Shown here: in pieces, positions 47,271 to 60,200 of the stretch | Position numbering within the stretch: position 1 is the stretch's first letter | How the letters are laid out: every line of letters begins with the position of its first letter | Assembly: GCA_029532415.1 (NCBI GenBank) | Contig: JAQOTA010000064.1 | Coordinates: 124,001-188,000, forward strand | DNA: 64,000 nt | Direction: 5' to 3' | From: Marasmius tenuissimus | Taxonomy: Eukaryota > Basidiomycota > Agaricomycetes > Agaricales > Marasmiaceae | Notes under the pieces: model-generated | The model's input: the letters and a program-made list of their open reading frames with translations, nothing else | Told to the model about the DNA's origin: nothing | The model's database searches: none | Position numbers and translations under genes: made by a program

Positions 47271-47647
47271 ACGGGGTAGGTTCGACCACAAAATTTTTCT
47301 GAAGGAGGCTAGCATCAGGTTCGGGAGCGGAGCGATTGAGTCCTCGTCGACCATAAGAACGGGGCTTAGTGGATAGTTGTGAGACGAGATTCGACATCGC
47401 AGGGATACTAGAGTTTCTCATTACTTCGTTTTCACCGCCTGTTACGACGTGACTTCTCTCGAGGCGTCTGTATTATAATGTTCATATATATTATCTACAG
47501 ACACAGGATACATGACATAGGACTCGAAGAGCATGGAGAAGGGTCGATCTGTCTAGTTGAAATTGTTGGCGCGGGTTTATCGTCGTAGTAGTAAGGTGTC
47601 GTCGTGAATATCAGCAGGGAGTATATGCATAGAGACTTCTTTAACGT

Positions 47648-47975
47648 TCAACAACCGCCAGAAGAACACTCACAGACCTGTCGTAAGTCAGCTTGAATAT
47701 GGAAGCTGGCAAGTGTTATTGAACTCACCGGCGCGAGAGGATCCACGCAGCCACGAGCAATATTGGCATTGCTTTCGGTACTGGAGGGGATGGAGATAGG
47801 AGTCATCGTGGATTGGGTCGTCCCCGCCGAGATGGAAGTGGGTGCGGCGGAGACACTAAATTCAAGGGGGAGGGTTGGTTAATCGGTGAAGGAACGAGGT
47901 TAATCATCAAGCATACCCTATGAGTGTCGCAGCGGAGATGATAGCAGCGAGGGTGATGAGAGTTGTCTTCAACAT
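47648..47975 (-). CDS. Small secreted Cys-motif peptide P7 (71 aa)
   Basis: Three exons on the minus strand: 47975-47917 (59 nt, as in P1, P2, P3 and P5), 47855-47729, 47677-47648 (30 nt). The signal peptide is MLKTTLITLAAIISAATLIG; mature start VSAAPTSIS, Ser/Thr-rich middle. The end is RGCVDPLAP joined to VCECSSGGC and stop, the complete family motif. It lies 6.3 kb from P6, inverted, separated by F-box, Ser/Pro-rich and pseudogene pieces. It does not share the upstream blocks of the array, so it is an older or transposed member. Confidence 0.82.
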
Positions 47976-49174
47976 CGTTAAGTCTTGTAAGGTGGTCGTT
48001 GATAACTCGAATGTTTCTGTGAAGAAATAGTTCACTTGAGAACTCTACTTATACCTCTGAGATGCTGAACTGCTATGTCTTGATCTCTACTACTTTACCG
48101 CCTTATGCTCACGAACGAGTCATCTTTCCAAGAGCCAAGTTGTAAGGAGCCCCTAAGTTTAGGAAAATCTAAAATCATAAAAGGCGACTGAGCTCGAGAC
48201 TCATTCTCGATAATGAGCATGATCACTGGCAGAGTCATGTAATGTATGACTGTGCAACATTCCCACTGTCCAGTGAACACAGCAAGATTTCTTCGGGATC
48301 GTGAGATCAGCAACCTAAAGTTCCACATCATGAGCTTGCATTCTATTTCGATGCTCAGGGCACGGCGCTCAGCAAAGATCGCATAGGAGTCTGTGTAGGC
48401 TCGGCTTTGGTACAACCATCAGCTGTGTAGCAAATGTTATAGTGGAGCAACTGCAGCCGTTTACATATCTCTAGAACAATTTCGCACGATTCCACATAGT
48501 TGTACTAGTTACGGCCAAATGACCGTCCATGGCCAGAGCCTCAGCTCTCAAGTGGAATCACAGCGACGTTGATCCATTGTTTTGCTTGGTGAAGTTTCGG
48601 AAGGGGTAGAAAAATAATCCTGGTCAACGGTATGGTTCCTTGTCATATTGGAAGATCCTGACCAGTATGACTCGCGGGGACGGTCGCGACGCGTCTCGAC
48701 GCGTCATCCAATTGAATTTGCTCACGTGGAGTTGTGGAAGTGAACAGATCAAGGGGTCGTGCGAAATTATGCAAACAGCTAGATACTTTTACAGTGAAAT
48801 CAACTGAGGTGATCTTTCTGGTGAATGTGTGACTCAGGTCAAAGCTACTCCTTTGCAGGTCCAAGGCTATCGTGATCACACAATCTCGGAAGCGATGTAT
48901 CGCACAGCATAACAATCTCGAGCCTCGAAATGAGAAGGGACGGTGTATGGCGGGCTCGAGCTGTCAACTCGGAATGAACGCTCGAGTCCACAAAGAGAGA
49001 AAAAAAATCCAAGTTTATGCACCAATCAGCTGTGGGGAGGGCTCATTCGACTGGCTATACATCAAGGAGACGGGAGTATGAGCTTGCACCATCGTGATAT
49101 CGGGATCAATCTTCGGAGTTCGGCTCATGATATTCTATAGTGCAAATGCAATAGGTTCGAAATGTATTGATTCA
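47976..49174. other. Intergenic stretch
   Basis: No supported gene; short frames only. Confidence 0.4.
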
Positions 49175-50367
49175 TCACAAATTCACGATGGAGGACCTAG
49201 CAGATAGTAAAGGTGGGGGGAAAAAACGCCACTGCCACCCCTGAGGTGGGGTAATCTTGTAAGAAACCACGTCGCAAGGAATGTTATCAATCTCCTTGCT
49301 CAAGTCGACAAAGTTGGGTACATCCTGTCTGATAAAGTTTCCGATGTGGAAATTCTTCAGGATCTGTGTTCAAGTAGCAAACCATCATCACCAGCACGAA
49401 CAACAACGGAAGCAAAACTCACATCAACGAGCTCCTTCATGTTTCGACCACTAAGCACATTGACCGCGTCCCAATCCTTGAACGGTCCAAATAGATTATT
49501 GATTGTAGGCGTAATAGGACCGAGAGTATTCTTGAAACACCAGGTTCATTCTCTTCGTCCTCCGGAGAAAAACAAATGACTCACCAACTCGTACTGTAAA
49601 ACCTCCTTATCCTTCTTAACACTCTTCACGACGTTCATCAAGCCCGGTGTATCAACCTTCGCCCAATACCTCACGAAATCGGATTGATAATACATCTCCG
49701 ACTTACGAGAAAAGTACCCAACGAGCCTCTGTACATCTTTCCGAATAACTCCCATCTCCGAACTTAGCATGGTGATCTCGTCGGGAAGCTTGTTGACCAC
49801 GGAGGTTACCTTGACGGCAACGGCATGACCGGAGGCTGGAATGGCGAATTTGTGGGTATCGGAGATGACGGTGTCGTTGCATTGCTTGTTGTTGAAGGCC
49901 TGGTGAGGGGTGAGGTGAGATTAGTAAGAATATGGAGTTATTGCAGGTACTTCGTTGATTCTGTCTATATTCTCTGTCTCAGCGATTATAACACCATCGA
50001 AAACGGGCACACGATATCCTTAATTTTGCAATTCTTGCTTCCATGTTTGGTTCACGTGGAGCTAGGGGGAAGAGGTGAAACTTGATTGAACGTCGCAAAT
50101 ACGGAATAAATACAGAAAACACACCTGCTCATATCGTAAGAGATTCTGCCTCACAGCTTTGGTACCTAAGAACAACTTCGCGTGCGGACCTCGTAGGTAG
50201 TCAGAGAACTCTTGGAACGTCAAGTTCTCGTTGTACTCGAAGAACAAGATGATGCGAGTGCGGTTGGGGACAATGTCTGTGTTGATGGCCGGGCTGCCAG
50301 CACGTGGAAGGACCCGCCCGGTGACGAGGGAGAAGAAGGCCACGAATAGGAAGAGAATGGATCGCAT
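49175..50367 (-). pseudogene. EthD-like secreted protein, one in-frame stop
   Basis: Five exons: 50367-50125, 50061-49951, 49899-49585, 49530-49423, 49363-49175. It begins with a signal peptide (MRSILFLFVAFFSLVTGRVLP). The first domain has EthD-type features: RIILFFEYNENLTFQEFSDY, GPHAKLF and NLLRYEQLHVN, then VPVFDGVIIAETENIDRINEV. EthD domains are dimeric alpha-beta barrels, often of unknown substrate. The second half, with FVRYWAKVDTPGLMNVVKSV and FGPFKDWDAVNVL, may be a second related domain. A TAA at 50020-50022 lies in frame in exon 2 after TWKQELQN, while every other exon stays open. It is either a recent nonsense change or a base error. Confidence 0.6.
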
Positions 50368-53300
50368 TGTGCCTCTGATTTCAGCTCACGAGAGCCTGAT
50401 ATTTATGAGCGATGCTGGGGGATCGTCAGAGGTTCAGAGAGCCCCGTGAGACGGATGTGAGAAGTAAGGCGTCCTAGTTTTTATAACCATCCCGACAGCT
50501 GATTTCTCAGACAACTGCTTTGAGATTGACCGACGGTTTATTGACCCCAGTAAATTCGAGAGGCACCCACCAAGGATAGATGAACATACATAGCTGTGAT
50601 GCTATTTATCTGGTCGTATAAATGGCGCGAGTGGCGGAACGAAATGTACAAGATGTTCTTTTCTTGACATGACAAGGTGGTAGAATCCGCAAGGTCACTG
50701 TATGGGTTATGGAGAACACAGCGGCAAGCGAAGTCAGCCATCATATACCAACCTGGTTTGATACTGCGGACGCTAATCATAGTACGTCAAGTTTTATGGT
50801 GGTCTGAAGCAAAGACCTACCTATGACGATGGTGCATAGCAACGAAAAGGCATCGGTACGTCAGCCTCGTTTGAGGTTATTTTCCTGGTAGTATTCGTTG
50901 TCCGACTAAGTTCGCAGGAGTAGCGTTAGGCAGGGAGTGTGCGGTGGTGCTATCTTCTAAGAATACAATGAGTGGGTGGGGTTCTCCTCCTCCACCATGT
51001 GGAAGTGGCACTCAGAAATTCCCGTCCAGTAATTTAGGTTGGACCCATAACCGTCCACATTGCAAAGGTTCTGATCAGCCATAATCAGTATAAGGTCGGA
51101 TATATGTTCTACCCCTTGACTTGCTTCTATCTCAACGGAGGAGATACCTGAAGGAGAGGGGCCAGAGAGGAGTCGATTGAGAACGTATTGTTGATTCGTT
51201 GTTGAGGAGTATCTCACATCGGAGGATCTCACGATGCCAAAGCTGCCAGGTGATACACAGGTACAATTTACTCAAGCGCAGCGGATGACCTAATAGACGA
51301 CCGCGGTCTGAAATTTAGAGTTATGTCAGTTAGAATTCATCACGTCTAGACCGTCCAGGACACGCAGTGCTTGCCCTGCTAAGTTTCTCGCAACGCCTCC
51401 CGGCATTGAGGGAATATGTATAGCAGATAAGCACTCGAATTCTTGTCCTATGACGAGCTGCCAGGGATCATTGAGTAGAACGTGATTGGGCAACGGTGTC
51501 GTGGTGATTTCGACGAGAGTCCCAAAAGTTCCATCGCCTCATAATTCCCGTTGCGTAGTTTCGCTTCACGAAATCCCGTCCTCTCCTAATCACAACTTCG
51601 GACGTTATGAAATCCAGTATAGAACTCAGCGGCAATAATTCTGATCCGGCCCGTCGCAGACTTCGTGAGCCAGTGGTAGTGAGGATCTGCCAGGAGGTAT
51701 TCACTCATTTACTCACGTTTAATCGATCCTGAACATTTCAGTATACAAGTCGGCCGTTCTTCTGATAATTGATAGTCCTGGAGCATTAGCAATCCTCGAT
51801 ATATCCTCCCATTCTCGCAGAACCAGTTCGGCTCACTGATTATCGATTAGAAGTGGGCCAACTCGGAGCCTCCATGACTGCTAAAAGTCCACGGTCGGCA
51901 TGTGTACCGAGTCCACTCCACATCGGCGGCCATACGGAGATGTGGGGTAAAGTTACAAGTTCGAGATATACATATAAGATGCATTCTGATGCATTGCGAG
52001 CCTGCGGTTTATCTCTCTCTTTTCCGCGGTTCATCGATAACGGAGTACTAAGCTTGGTTCGTCACGCCTGTGGGATCCATCGATCAATGACAAGAGATCA
52101 AGAACGGAGCTTGCAGGTTCAACGGAACCCAGAATAGGAAATACCCATGATCCCCGAAATTCCGTGGGCAATGGGGAGAGGCATTTTCCGGGCAATATGT
52201 AGAGTGGCACTGTGTAAGTTTATGGATCCATTACCACATGCACACAATGACGAAACATTGCGGCGTTCTTATTGTTTTCCCCAGAGTCCGGGATCTAGAC
52301 CATGATACATATTACGACCATGAAGCCCGTCCGCCTAGATGAGGTGTGAGGATCCTGTGTGCTCGTATCTGTCATCGATGACCTCGAGTTTCACCTGAGC
52401 CTCCGTTTCTCCGTCCCATTGGGCGATTGATACGATGAGGATATCTATAGGCAAACGGGCTGATGAGCCAAGCGCGTACGGCCTCTGGCACAAGATCCGT
52501 CAGAAGGACCGGCGGAGAGTATTAGTTGCCATCAACATACCCATCGTACTTAATTTCCGTCTTCCGAGTGTGAAAGGACTTTCCTTACAAAGCATGTATC
52601 GGGAGGAGGCTGGCAACGTTTTGTGAGTGAGCGTGTTCGATGACTGGCGCAGTGCCAAGCAGGACACAAAAACCTCAAGAACTCGGAGAGCCTGTCTCCG
52701 AAACTCAAGGAAAGGAAATGGCACATGAACTGAGGATCATGATCCAGACGACAGGACGTATGCTGGAGGCGTGTAGGGTAACCGAAGCCCATAGTTTGCC
52801 CCTGTGTTGACGACTCCCGCAGGACTCCGCGCTGTACATACGAGCCTTACAAGGTATTCATCATGGAAGCGAGACAATCCGAGTCCGACGAGCGCTAACA
52901 TTGGCGCTGAATTACAACTTCCTCAGGGCCAATACGAACAAACAAATTTGTCTTTGATTCTGGACCGCCAGCATCTGGAGTACTGCGCCCAGTGCTGTTA
53001 CTATTGAGCCGGACTTGGTTTTTCTCCGCTTGTTCTCTATTCAATTCTCCTGACCTCTATCGCTTTCGTTTTCGTATCCAACATCGAGCCAGAGGACTAT
53101 GTGGCATTCACAGTGCGCCACCGCTTAACTCAAGGATTACTACCATTCCTCTCACCAGCACACCCTGAAGGAGTCACCCAGACCTGAAGTTACGCTTCTA
53201 CGAAAACAAGTAAAATACAATCCTTGCTCAAGCTTGCTACATCGCCGTTAACGCGAATGCAACTTGAATGTGTACCAACTTACAGCGGAAAATTTTAGGC

Positions 53301-56300
53301 AAAAACACGGTTGAAAACGACTGATTGTGCAGTGTTAGACTGAATTTCTACCCACTTCATCACAGAAACTTGGACATAACCCATGGCATCTTCCTATTGG
53401 CCAATCTTCAAAACTCGCTCTCATGGATTACTTCCCTGTTCAATTCCACCTCTCTTCAACAAATTTTCTCGGCTGCGAGCACGGCCCTATGTGCGTCGCT
53501 ATCTGTATCCCTAAACACTTGCCATTTCACCTACCCTTTTGATCCCACGTCCTTACTTATGTGATGGTCCATTCTCCGCTCCTGCACGCGAGCGAATAGA
53601 GAAGCTAAGAATCATAATATCGACCATGGGCATGAGAAGTCCGTTGGAGACTGTGCGGGCGGGGTCGTTCCGTTCTCTCGAGCCGTTCCTACATTCAATA
53701 CTCATGAAACACTTCCTCCCCTTTAAATCTGACTTCTCCGCTGGGTTTCTCACCCAGATGACTCTTCGCGTGGCTTCACGTTTGGGTTCATGCGATGTTG
53801 TCGATGCTTTACCGCCGATCCACTTGCAATTCATGGTTACGTGGGTAAAGCCCTCTAAATGCCATCTTGTGCATTCCTGACGCCAAATATGAGGCTAGAA
53901 CATGGCTTCGACTGTGCCAATGGCAAAAAATGACACAGAATCTGAATGATCTGTAGCACTTTGATGTCTTCGAATACCGCAACTATCATTGTTTGGGCGG
54001 CATAGATTAGTTGGTCGGTCTTGATCAGTGATTGCAGAAAAAATGAGCTAACAATGCCTCTTCGGATCGCTAGTTTTCCCGCTCGTGGCGAAGACATGTC
54101 TGTTTGAATGCCTACCTGGGTTCGTCCCAGGAGACATCGAGAGCAGGCGATAGGGCGCCTGCCTTTCGTGATTTGTATTCGTCTAGTATGACTTGACTGC
54201 CATACGTGACATGGGTAAGCCGCCGTGTTCAACTCACCGTCTTCTAGGCCATCTCGACCCCTCTCCACATACCAAGCGCAGTATGTGATACCACCAGGAC
54301 CTCGGAGAGCGTCTCTTTCTTCGCCTCAAAATTGTGATATGGGTCAAACATCAAGCTGAGACTTGCCCGAACGTCCTCTTGAGGACATTTTATGCAACGG
54401 TTCTTGCATTATCTGGTCTCCGGTCGTCCTTGTTCCAGTATCTGAAACAGAGACATCGATCTCCCCCGTCCAGGAAAGGCGTCTCTGAAGAGCTTACTAT
54501 TGAAATGGGGATCAATCTCGAAGGAAGAGCTTGGGATGACGTCGGTAGCGCCCATGCGGCTTTGAAATCTGGGAACTCCCGTTATATCATATGCAGAGTA
54601 GGGGCGTAAAGGGACATTAATAGGTAGGTGGATGGCTTCTGGACTGGCTTCAGGACTGGATTCAGGGTCCTCCGAAAGCCGGCATAGAGGTCTTTGAGCG
54701 TTCATCATGCCTCCCATATGTCAGACACAGCGTAGGTCAGCGCCAGCCGCGCCACCTCGTCAATATTCAATAACTTGCAGGACGACAGGAACCATCGCGA
54801 TTCGCATAACTCCCATTCGGGTCCTCGGGAAGAGATCTCAAAACCTTAAACCGAGGATTTGCCGGTTCGCCTCTCGACCGCTCCATGTCAGGCCTGAGCG
54901 CCGTTCAATCTGTGCCTCCACCGACGCTCGTCTCGAATCGTCCCGACCTTGTCGATGATTGTTCCTCTGCCAGCTCCTTCGAACGTACTCTGCTCAGGAT
55001 GAGCCCATTTACGCCGTTACCCGAACCTGTATCACCTTCTCTATGGTGCTCTCGTGACCGTCGCTATCGGATTCCTCTTCCAGGAAGAGTGTGGTGATAG
55101 CATCGAATCCTGCTCCCGGTGAACGCCGAGTAGTACAGTATGTGTCAGATTCTACAAACCAATAAAAGAAAGCCGTTGAACGCTGGCTCTAATTCGTCGG
55201 CTAGAGACAATGAGCTACACGGTCCCTTACATGTGACACCTTACTGTCTCACTCCTTATATGTCCTGCTGGCTTGTAACGTCGCGTGTGCAGAATATGCA
55301 GGATAACGGTTCGTTTTCATGTCCACGGTTTGGTTCGAAAAGCAACCCGACACAGAGAGACTCCTCGGATCCGTCATTCTTTATGGGGCCTCCCCAGAAA
55401 AAACGGAAGAAGCTCTTCTTCTCTTCATACCTCACGCGTACGATCGTCGAGCTGGCGAGATGTCGAGACTGGATCAACTTCGCTTTCCATCTGTCGTAAA
55501 AGATTAGTTCACTGCATCCATCGTGGTTCGACCCATCTCTTCTTTACCTTGAATAGTACCTCGGTCTAGAATCTGAATTTATTTTTTCCACTACAGTTCC
55601 TGTTTGTGATCTTCAAATCACCCACGAGAACATTTCGCGCCCATCTATCACTCACGTTACACACGAGGCTTGAATGAACTGGGTGAAGCCGCTCTCACGA
55701 AACATATAGAGGGAGCGACGATCGTATGTCCTCGAGCTTCCCTCTTGGCTGATTGATTTCGCTAACATGTATTTTAAGTTAACGTCAGGATGTCTGTACC
55801 TGGACGAGTTCAATTTTCCGCCTCGCTCACTGGTCGTTTAAGATGAAATTTGCGGTGGCGAATTACTAATGGTATAATCTTCGGTCCAGATTCCCTGGAA
55901 AAAGGTCGAGCTGGGACGATACACAAGAGTTCCCAACTGGATCTGAAGGTCGGTCTCGTCCCTGTGCCACTCATATTCCGATCGTTCTCGCCGGCAGCGA
56001 TTCTTATCCCGGATGCAGTCTCGAGGCACCGACACCTCCCGGAGACATCTGGCCGAGACTGGGCAGGACCTCGACCATCGGGAATGGACGTTCTTCGCGT
56101 CCTCTAATTATCGGAGCCCCTTTTGCGCCTTTAAAGTTTCGGAGTTACTTACTGAGAGCGACCTTTGCTAACCACGGAACAAGCGGCCTTGAACCCTTTC
56201 CTTCAGAACCCGGCCTCTTTTCTTCCCGTCGAAGACCGTGACGTGTTTAATAAGGAACATCATTTAACCCACCGATTCTCAAGCCCTTTGCCACAACCTA

Positions 56301-56471
56301 CACACCCTCAACCGAGCCTCCACCGAGACTCGAGCTATAAACACATAGCGGGAATTGAATAGAGAAGTGCCGGGATGACTCTAGTCAAACGCCACCTTGA
56401 TTGTTGCCTGTTGTCAAAGATCTATTCCCAATAGACGATTTCTCATAGTCGTGGGAAGGAAGTCGGGGAAA
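50368..56471. other. Gene-poor 6-kb stretch
   Basis: Many short frames on both strands, none with a family signature or a consistent exon chain. Coding-like pieces: 51468-51704 (minus), 52435-52626 (plus), 54409-54717 (minus, Ser/Pro-rich) and 55319-55507 (plus, LLGSVILYGASPEKTEEALLL). They may be decayed genes or terminal exons. No LTR, TIR or tandem array was found by eye. Confidence 0.35.
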
Positions 56472-57296
56472 ATGTCCTCCTCACCAAAAGACAAACGTGA
56501 GTTGTATGATGCGCTTGCTTGCTGTACTTATCAGCGTTGCCGTATTAAAGACTAGTGTGAACAGAAGTCTGGGTCGGTTCGTTTACTCAACGGTTGTCCA
56601 GTGCCAATTAGATACATCTACATCCAGGTGTTGCTTCTTCATGTTGGGAAAACTCTCGCGAAGAGAAAGAAAATCCTAATCTATCCTAGCTTCTTTCCAG
56701 TAAGCGACGCACTTCAATTCAATTCAACCACTCTACTCTGAGTATTACACTGGTCCTGCCCTACAGATCCTCGCATTTATCCGTTCCGAACCTCCGACTT
56801 GTGGAGATTTGGCCTGGGCGCAAGTTTTAGATGAACTGTGCCTTCGGAGAGAGGCGCTAAATTACCCTGACAAGGGGCCTATCGATGTCATGGCTCTCGT
56901 CTTTGGGATCCCAATGAATCCTAATGTAGCTAGTCTGTCATCTTCTGAGCTCGGCGTAGCCACGTCTCCAATAAGCGGGTAGTTTTCACCGAGTTTTTTC
57001 TTCGATGGTTGCTCTCGTCGTCAAGACAGAAACGACAACCACTACTGGCCGCTTATATGTTAGATACCATGGGGATTCGATGGGAGCTCTGGGTCACATT
57101 CTCAGGCAAGAGGAGGTCCCTGATGATTAACGTCGAAAATTTGGATTGCGTTACTGTCATAACGTCAATCACGACGGTGGGCAGCGACGAGAAGCTGCCC
57201 ACAGCCTTCTCGCTTTCGGGTCTGTGGAATTGCATCTGGGCCTCCCTCAGTCTGCCTCCGCCAGTAGAGGACCACCCTTCTCTCTGCCCTACCTAA
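56472..57296 (+). CDS. Uncharacterised three-exon gene, possible in-frame stop in exon 1
   Basis: Exons 56472-56636, 56767-56978, 57026-57296 join in phase. Exons 2 and 3 read as ordinary protein without low complexity: ILAFIRSEPPTCGDLAWAQV, DVMALVFGIPMNP, then YMLDTMGIRWELWVTFSG, MINVENLDCVTVITSI, and GLWNCIWASLSLPPP at the end. Exon 1 from the ATG (MSSSPKDKRELYDALA) stays in the frame needed by exon 2 but contains one TAG at 56553-56555. Either the start lies elsewhere, an intron was missed, or the copy is damaged. I recognise no family. Confidence 0.45.
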
Positions 57297-60200
57297 GCAC
57301 GGACAAGGCGGTCTAGGCCACTCGGAAGCTCAGAGCGTTGAGTTCTGAGCGACAAGTCCATGTCTTGGCCGAAGAGAACTCTTGTCGTGACCATGTCCCA
57401 GCTTTCCGCAACCCTGCAGAAATTCAGTTCCTGTCACTGGTCAACTTCCCTGAAGGCTGTTAGCGGTGGGGCTGTGACTTGTTGGAGCAGAGGGGTGTAC
57501 GTACTGTAGTAATACAATTTCACGAAGAGGAGCGCGAAAGTCGGATTCGAGCGATCGCTCCCACTCAACTTCGCAAGGTGTATAGCGGTCCGTCGCCTGA
57601 ACAGCTGGTGCCCACTGAACCGGTACAACATAAAAATTGGTCATGGGATCTGCTTCGGAGAAGAGAGAACTCATAGTGTGGGTAAACCTGTTTATACGAC
57701 TACATACAAATTCCATAGAGTTGCGTCCCGACTGGCTGCGCTATTTTTTTGACAAGAGACGTGCCTTGAAGACTTCAAATCTTTCTCAACTTGGAAGGTA
57801 CTGCGGCTTCCCTTGCTTCCAAGACAACAAATGTCCTCAAACGTCTTGGAGGACTCGGGTGTCGGCGAGTGTATATGGAAGGGACCTGATGACCGTAAGG
57901 TTGAACTTCGGCGGGAATTCAAGCCGACTTTTGAGATAGTGCGCCGTTGGGCTACTGAGTAGCCATACGATGATACTCACATGTGAGTTGAACTGAGCAG
58001 TGAGGGAGTCGGAGCCCGTGAACGGGAAGGGGAAGGGTAATCATAAGAACAAGGTCGAGCTCGAATTACAGTGTCAGCTGGGTGGTTTATTCTTGGATGC
58101 CTTCTGGGACTTCAGACCCCGAGTGGTACTAGTAGTTGAATAGGGAAGCAACATCAGGGGTGACGTATGGATAAGAAATGCAATGAAGGGCAAATAAGTA
58201 TAGAGGTGCTATTACAGAAGGGCTACTAGCGAAAGTAATACTGTACAAGGACAACATGGAAAAAGTGGAGGTATGGTATTCGGACACCACTCGTACACAA
58301 CGGGGATCCGACTGGATAATATTACTCTTCCATCTTCTCCACCCACCGCCCACTCTTGTCCAGTCCTCGGATCCTGACGTTCTAGATGTCCTTTTCTCTC
58401 TCACACAGCCAAGAAATATATCGTACATGACAGTCCGGTGGGCCATCGATTAGAGGAGTGAGTTCAGTATGGTGGTGAGGTGTGATTGCATGCGATGGGT
58501 AAGAGCAAAGCCGAATGATGATGATGACAGCGAATGATAACGTGAATGGAGAACTGATGGCAAAGAAGTCCGGGGTCCGGGGAGCGTGAACCACTAAATT
58601 GCGGGGGGTCGGATGGCCCGGATAAAAGACGTGCGACGGGTAACTGTATGTGGATCTGATAGGAAGACGCGTCGGATGTAAGATATTGTCTTGTGATGTG
58701 GGCGCGGAATGCAAAATAACATACCTGAGGACGAACCCGTCATCGAGAACGACATTCAAGCCTTGAAAGGGCATCCAGGAGCATGGTCACCGCGCCAGTG
58801 GCACTCGCAGCATTGCGGTGCGTCGTGGTTGCAGGAAGGGGCTGATGATTCTTCACTGCGTTGGCATTTGGGAACGGCAGCGAGGGTGGTGGAAGCAATG
58901 GAAGAGCACATGCTGAGCAAGAGTGTTGGTAGAGAGGAAGGGTGAACGTGGTGAGCTGGTTGAACACAACTGCTTGGGACGAGGTTGTTGAGGAATTGAA
59001 GAGGATTGAAGGTTTCCCTTTATACTCGATCCCGGCATCAGCACGGCATCGACGATGTCGACTTGGGTGGCGTCTTTGAACATCTTAGCCGACCGCTAGG
59101 GCTGCAGGGAAATGTGTAGCAAGGGTACCCCGCCGAGATTAGTACGACTTGCTTATTTGGGAATAGAATGAATGATCAGAGATGAATCGGGATAGATATT
59201 GGATAACGGTTGGCTGAAGATTGACACGTGTGATGTTCCTATGTAGTTTTCTGAGCCGGTTCGGCTCGGTTCGCTGGTGAATCTGGCTGTGGTTTACATC
59301 GCGTGGTAAGTGTTGAAAGACTTGGGAAAGGCTAGAACGAGGGACGGATCACTGCGACGCTCCAGAAAAGCAACCAACGGACTCCTTCGTGATTACGACC
59401 AGCCATGAGTGTCCCGAAAGATTGGCGGGAAAGCCAAACTCTTTTCAATGAACCCTGTCGTGACTGTGAAGGAGAAGGGGGCAGGGGTTAAGAGATCACA
59501 ATATCCGAGAGTTTGAATGAGGCACAACAGGTGTTATTTGATGTGATGGGAAATTTTATGACGGCTCCTCAAGTATTCCGAGTTCTTACCTGTTCCTACC
59601 CAATCCCGAAGGCTCTATCCCATTTCCGGCTAGTTCGGACAAGAACTATGGCGCTCTGGCAACTTCTGGCACACGGTCAGAGTGCTGGAGACATTGAATA
59701 CCGGGATTGAAGCTTGACAAGGTCGATGGTTCTTGAAGTCTAACGGGTTGAGTGGACCTGTTGGGCGAATCATCGCGTGGGCAGAGAGACAAGATGAATT
59801 AAGATGTAAAAACAGCGGACGCGACAAACTTGTGTGGCACAGACAAGGCCAACACAGTAGCAAAACAGCAGGATAAGGCGCCGAGCCCCGGGTGTACAAT
59901 TTGCTGTCCTGATGAAAGTTCCAGCGGGAGGAGGGACTCGCAAGTACCAAGGAAAGATAATTCCGAAAACGTGCAAGGTATGAATGACATGGACACGACA
60001 ACTCACGACAGATGAGATCGGGAGGCTTCGACAAGGCTTTTCAATTGCTCTATCTCCGAATGGGTCATGTTGAAGCGTGGATTAGAAGTTCATAAGTCAA
60101 GAAGAGCGCTAGTCGATTATAATACAAGGAACAAAAAATAGATCTTGACACGCTGTCATACCTGCAAGCGAAATCAAAGAAAACTATCTAGACGCGTGGA

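Noticed and set aside
33105..47975. Peptide genes as mating pheromone precursors
   Set aside because: Basidiomycete pheromones end in CaaX; these end directly in Cys (or Cys-Ser) with four cysteines and have signal peptides.
57441..57716. Minus-strand protein MTNFYVVPVQW...
   Set aside because: Reads well, but the opposite strand reads equally well; no exon chain or homologue decides.
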